A stretch of DNA of 5,914 nucleotides. Source: Bacteroidia bacterium (GTDB lineage: Bacteria > Bacteroidota > Bacteroidia > AKYH767-A > OLB10). The notes beneath the pieces were generated by a model, which saw nothing but the letters and a program-made list of their open reading frames with translations, was not told where the DNA came from and made no database searches. Position numbers and translations under genes: made by a program. The first letter of the stretch is position 1; each line of letters starts with the position of its first letter. Below, one piece after another: positions 5,185 through 5,914 of the stretch. The stretch is taken from positions 1 to 5,914 of the forward strand of contig JANWID010000055.1 of assembly GCA_025450095.1 (NCBI GenBank), written 5' to 3'.

Positions 5185-5823
5185 CAAAAGGATCAGCTTA
5201 CCAGTTGTTATTTCACCAGGTAGATACAGTTTATAAAAGATCATTCCTCCTGGCCATCCAGCAGTCGAACAACGGTACGGTTTGTCGCCTTCGAATTGAA
5301 TGGATTCAACGAGTTTGCCACAGACATCAAAAAAATCCATCCTGATTGTTCCACTTGCAAATGGCGTTTGACTTGCATCAATTGTGAATGTGCTTTGCAC
5401 AGGGTTCGGAAATATTTTTAATTGGTTCGCATGTTCAGGCAAACCGCTAACGGTGTCGGGAATGGTGATGGGGAATTCGCAGGCAAGAGTATCATAAAAT
5501 AACATATACAACTGCAAGGTGCCGGTAAAGGGAAGGGTAAACGGAGCTACCACGTTCATGATGTGAATCTGCGGTGATGTACCTATCCCAAAATAGTTTA
5601 CCATTTCTATCGCAACTGTATCACCATTGCTGTCGAGAATAGCAAAGCCTGGATAATCGAAAAGCACCGAACTTGAATTTGCAGCGGTAAGAGTTATAGT
5701 ATTTGGACCGGAAATATTTACACTGCAACAGTTGATGATCAGCGTATCGCAGGCAGGAAAATTCTGTGCCCTGGATGTATTAGAGAAGAATATTGTCAGG
5801 ACTAGGAAGGATAGGTGCTTCAT
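5173..5823 (-). CDS. Small secreted protein with a type IX secretion C-terminal sorting domain
   Basis: 216-residue secreted protein. A signal peptide is clear (Lys2, hydrophobic 4-13, likely cleavage after Ala19 or Gln20 in SRAQN). Residues 20-125 are Ser/Thr/Ile-rich and look beta-stranded, with Cys25, Cys32, Cys33 and Cys115; I do not recognise this domain. A linker around 124-133 leads to a Por/T9SS type A sorting domain of usual length: LKIFPNPVQSTFTID (135-149), FFDVCGKLVES (164-174), GGMIFYKL (192-199), and TGKLILL (207-213). Such proteins cross the outer membrane by T9SS and are usually fixed to the surface or released after the domain is cut. The family's usual end is close to the GKLILL position; the extra Ser-Asp-Gln and the stop come from the tandem repeat. 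The cargo role is unknown. A TAAATTTG promoter candidate lies 24 bases before the start. Confidence 0.9.
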   Translation of the reverse strand: MKHLSFLVLTIFFSNTSRAQNFPACDTLIINCCSVNISGPNTITLTAANSSSVLFDYPGFAILDSNGDTVAIEMVNYFGIGTSPQIHIMNVVAPFTLPFTGTLQLYMLFYDTLACEFPITIPDTVSGLPEHANQLKIFPNPVQSTFTIDASQTPFASGTIRMDFFDVCGKLVESIQFEGDKPYRCSTAGWPGGMIFYKLYLPGEITTGKLILLSDQ

Positions 5824-5847
5824 TGCCGAAATAAATTGAGTTTAGAT

Positions 5848-5855
5848 CAAATTTA
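5848..5855 (-). promoter_or_regulatory. Candidate Bacteroidota -7 element (TAAATTTG) for the T9SS cargo gene
   Basis: On the minus strand this reads TAAATTTG, a full match to TAnnTTTG, 24 bases before the cargo gene's ATG. The spacing suits a short leader. No TTG-type -33 element stands at the expected distance, which would fall near 5875-5880. Confidence 0.35.
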
Positions 5856-5879
5856 AACCAATCCGGCAGTTATTCAGCT

Positions 5880-5914
5880 ATGAAAGCAATTAAAGTACTT
5901 TCTGGAGGGCGTCG
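5880..5914 (+). CDS. Possible start of an unidentified gene, cut by the right edge
   Basis: An ATG at 5880 opens a frame to the window end, encoding MKAIKVLSGGR and one incomplete codon. It would be divergent from the T9SS cargo gene with a 56-base gap. No Shine-Dalgarno is seen, as elsewhere in the window. The frame is open upstream only to a TAA at 5832-5834 and has no earlier ATG. Eleven residues are too few to name a family. Confidence 0.35.
   Translation, partial: MKAIKVLSGGR

Noticed and set aside
5097..5345. Plus-strand open frame whose translation contains GHWSLV repeats
   Set aside because: The repeated peptide is the GGTCACT heptamer read in one frame, and the rest is antisense to the T9SS cargo gene. 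No upstream gene signals, so not a real repeat protein.

Overview
The window most likely comes from a free-living or environmental member of the Bacteroidota. Three signs support this. One gene encodes a secreted protein with a type IX secretion (Por) C-terminal sorting domain. None of the start codons has a clear Shine-Dalgarno sequence. Matches to the Bacteroidota -7 promoter element TAnnTTTG lie upstream of three genes in the sense direction. No RNA gene, transposase, integrase or CRISPR array was seen.

Layout, left to right. (1) Positions 3-77 may be the last codons of a plus-strand gene cut by the window edge. (2) A minus-strand two-gene operon (2547 down to 116) encodes an MBOAT O-acyltransferase of the AlgI/DltB/PatA type, followed by a membrane-anchored SGNH-fold partner of the DltD/AlgJ/PatB type. 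The two are joined by a 1-nt TGATG stop/start overlap. (3) A 220-bp divergent gap holds a weak promoter candidate and a short hairpin. (4) A plus-strand family 2 glycosyltransferase follows (2768-3694). (5) A 167-bp convergent gap ends in an A/T-rich perfect palindrome that could terminate transcription from both sides. (6) A minus-strand FkbM-family SAM methyltransferase spans 4734 down to 3862. (7) A 438-bp non-coding stretch (4735-5172) is rich in repeats. (8) A minus-strand small secreted T9SS cargo protein spans 5823 down to 5173. (9) A possible plus-strand gene starts at 5880 and runs off the right edge.

The acyltransferase pair, the glycosyltransferase and the FkbM methyltransferase fit together as tools for building and decorating a surface or exported glycan. 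The glycosyltransferase would add a sugar, FkbM would O-methylate, and the MBOAT/SGNH pair would O-acylate on the far side of the inner membrane. This is inferred from families and proximity. The genes are on different strands and are not one transcript.

The least ordinary part is 4792-5184. Two types of heptamer tandem repeat (GTAGGCA on the left, GGTCACT on the right) abut copies of a core containing CCCTGA(A)GC. The cores form two nested inverted-repeat pairs. The right-hand heptamer array runs into the 3' end of the T9SS cargo gene and supplies its last three codons and its stop. I know of heptamer repeats of this general kind from other bacteria, but I cannot name this arrangement as a described element.
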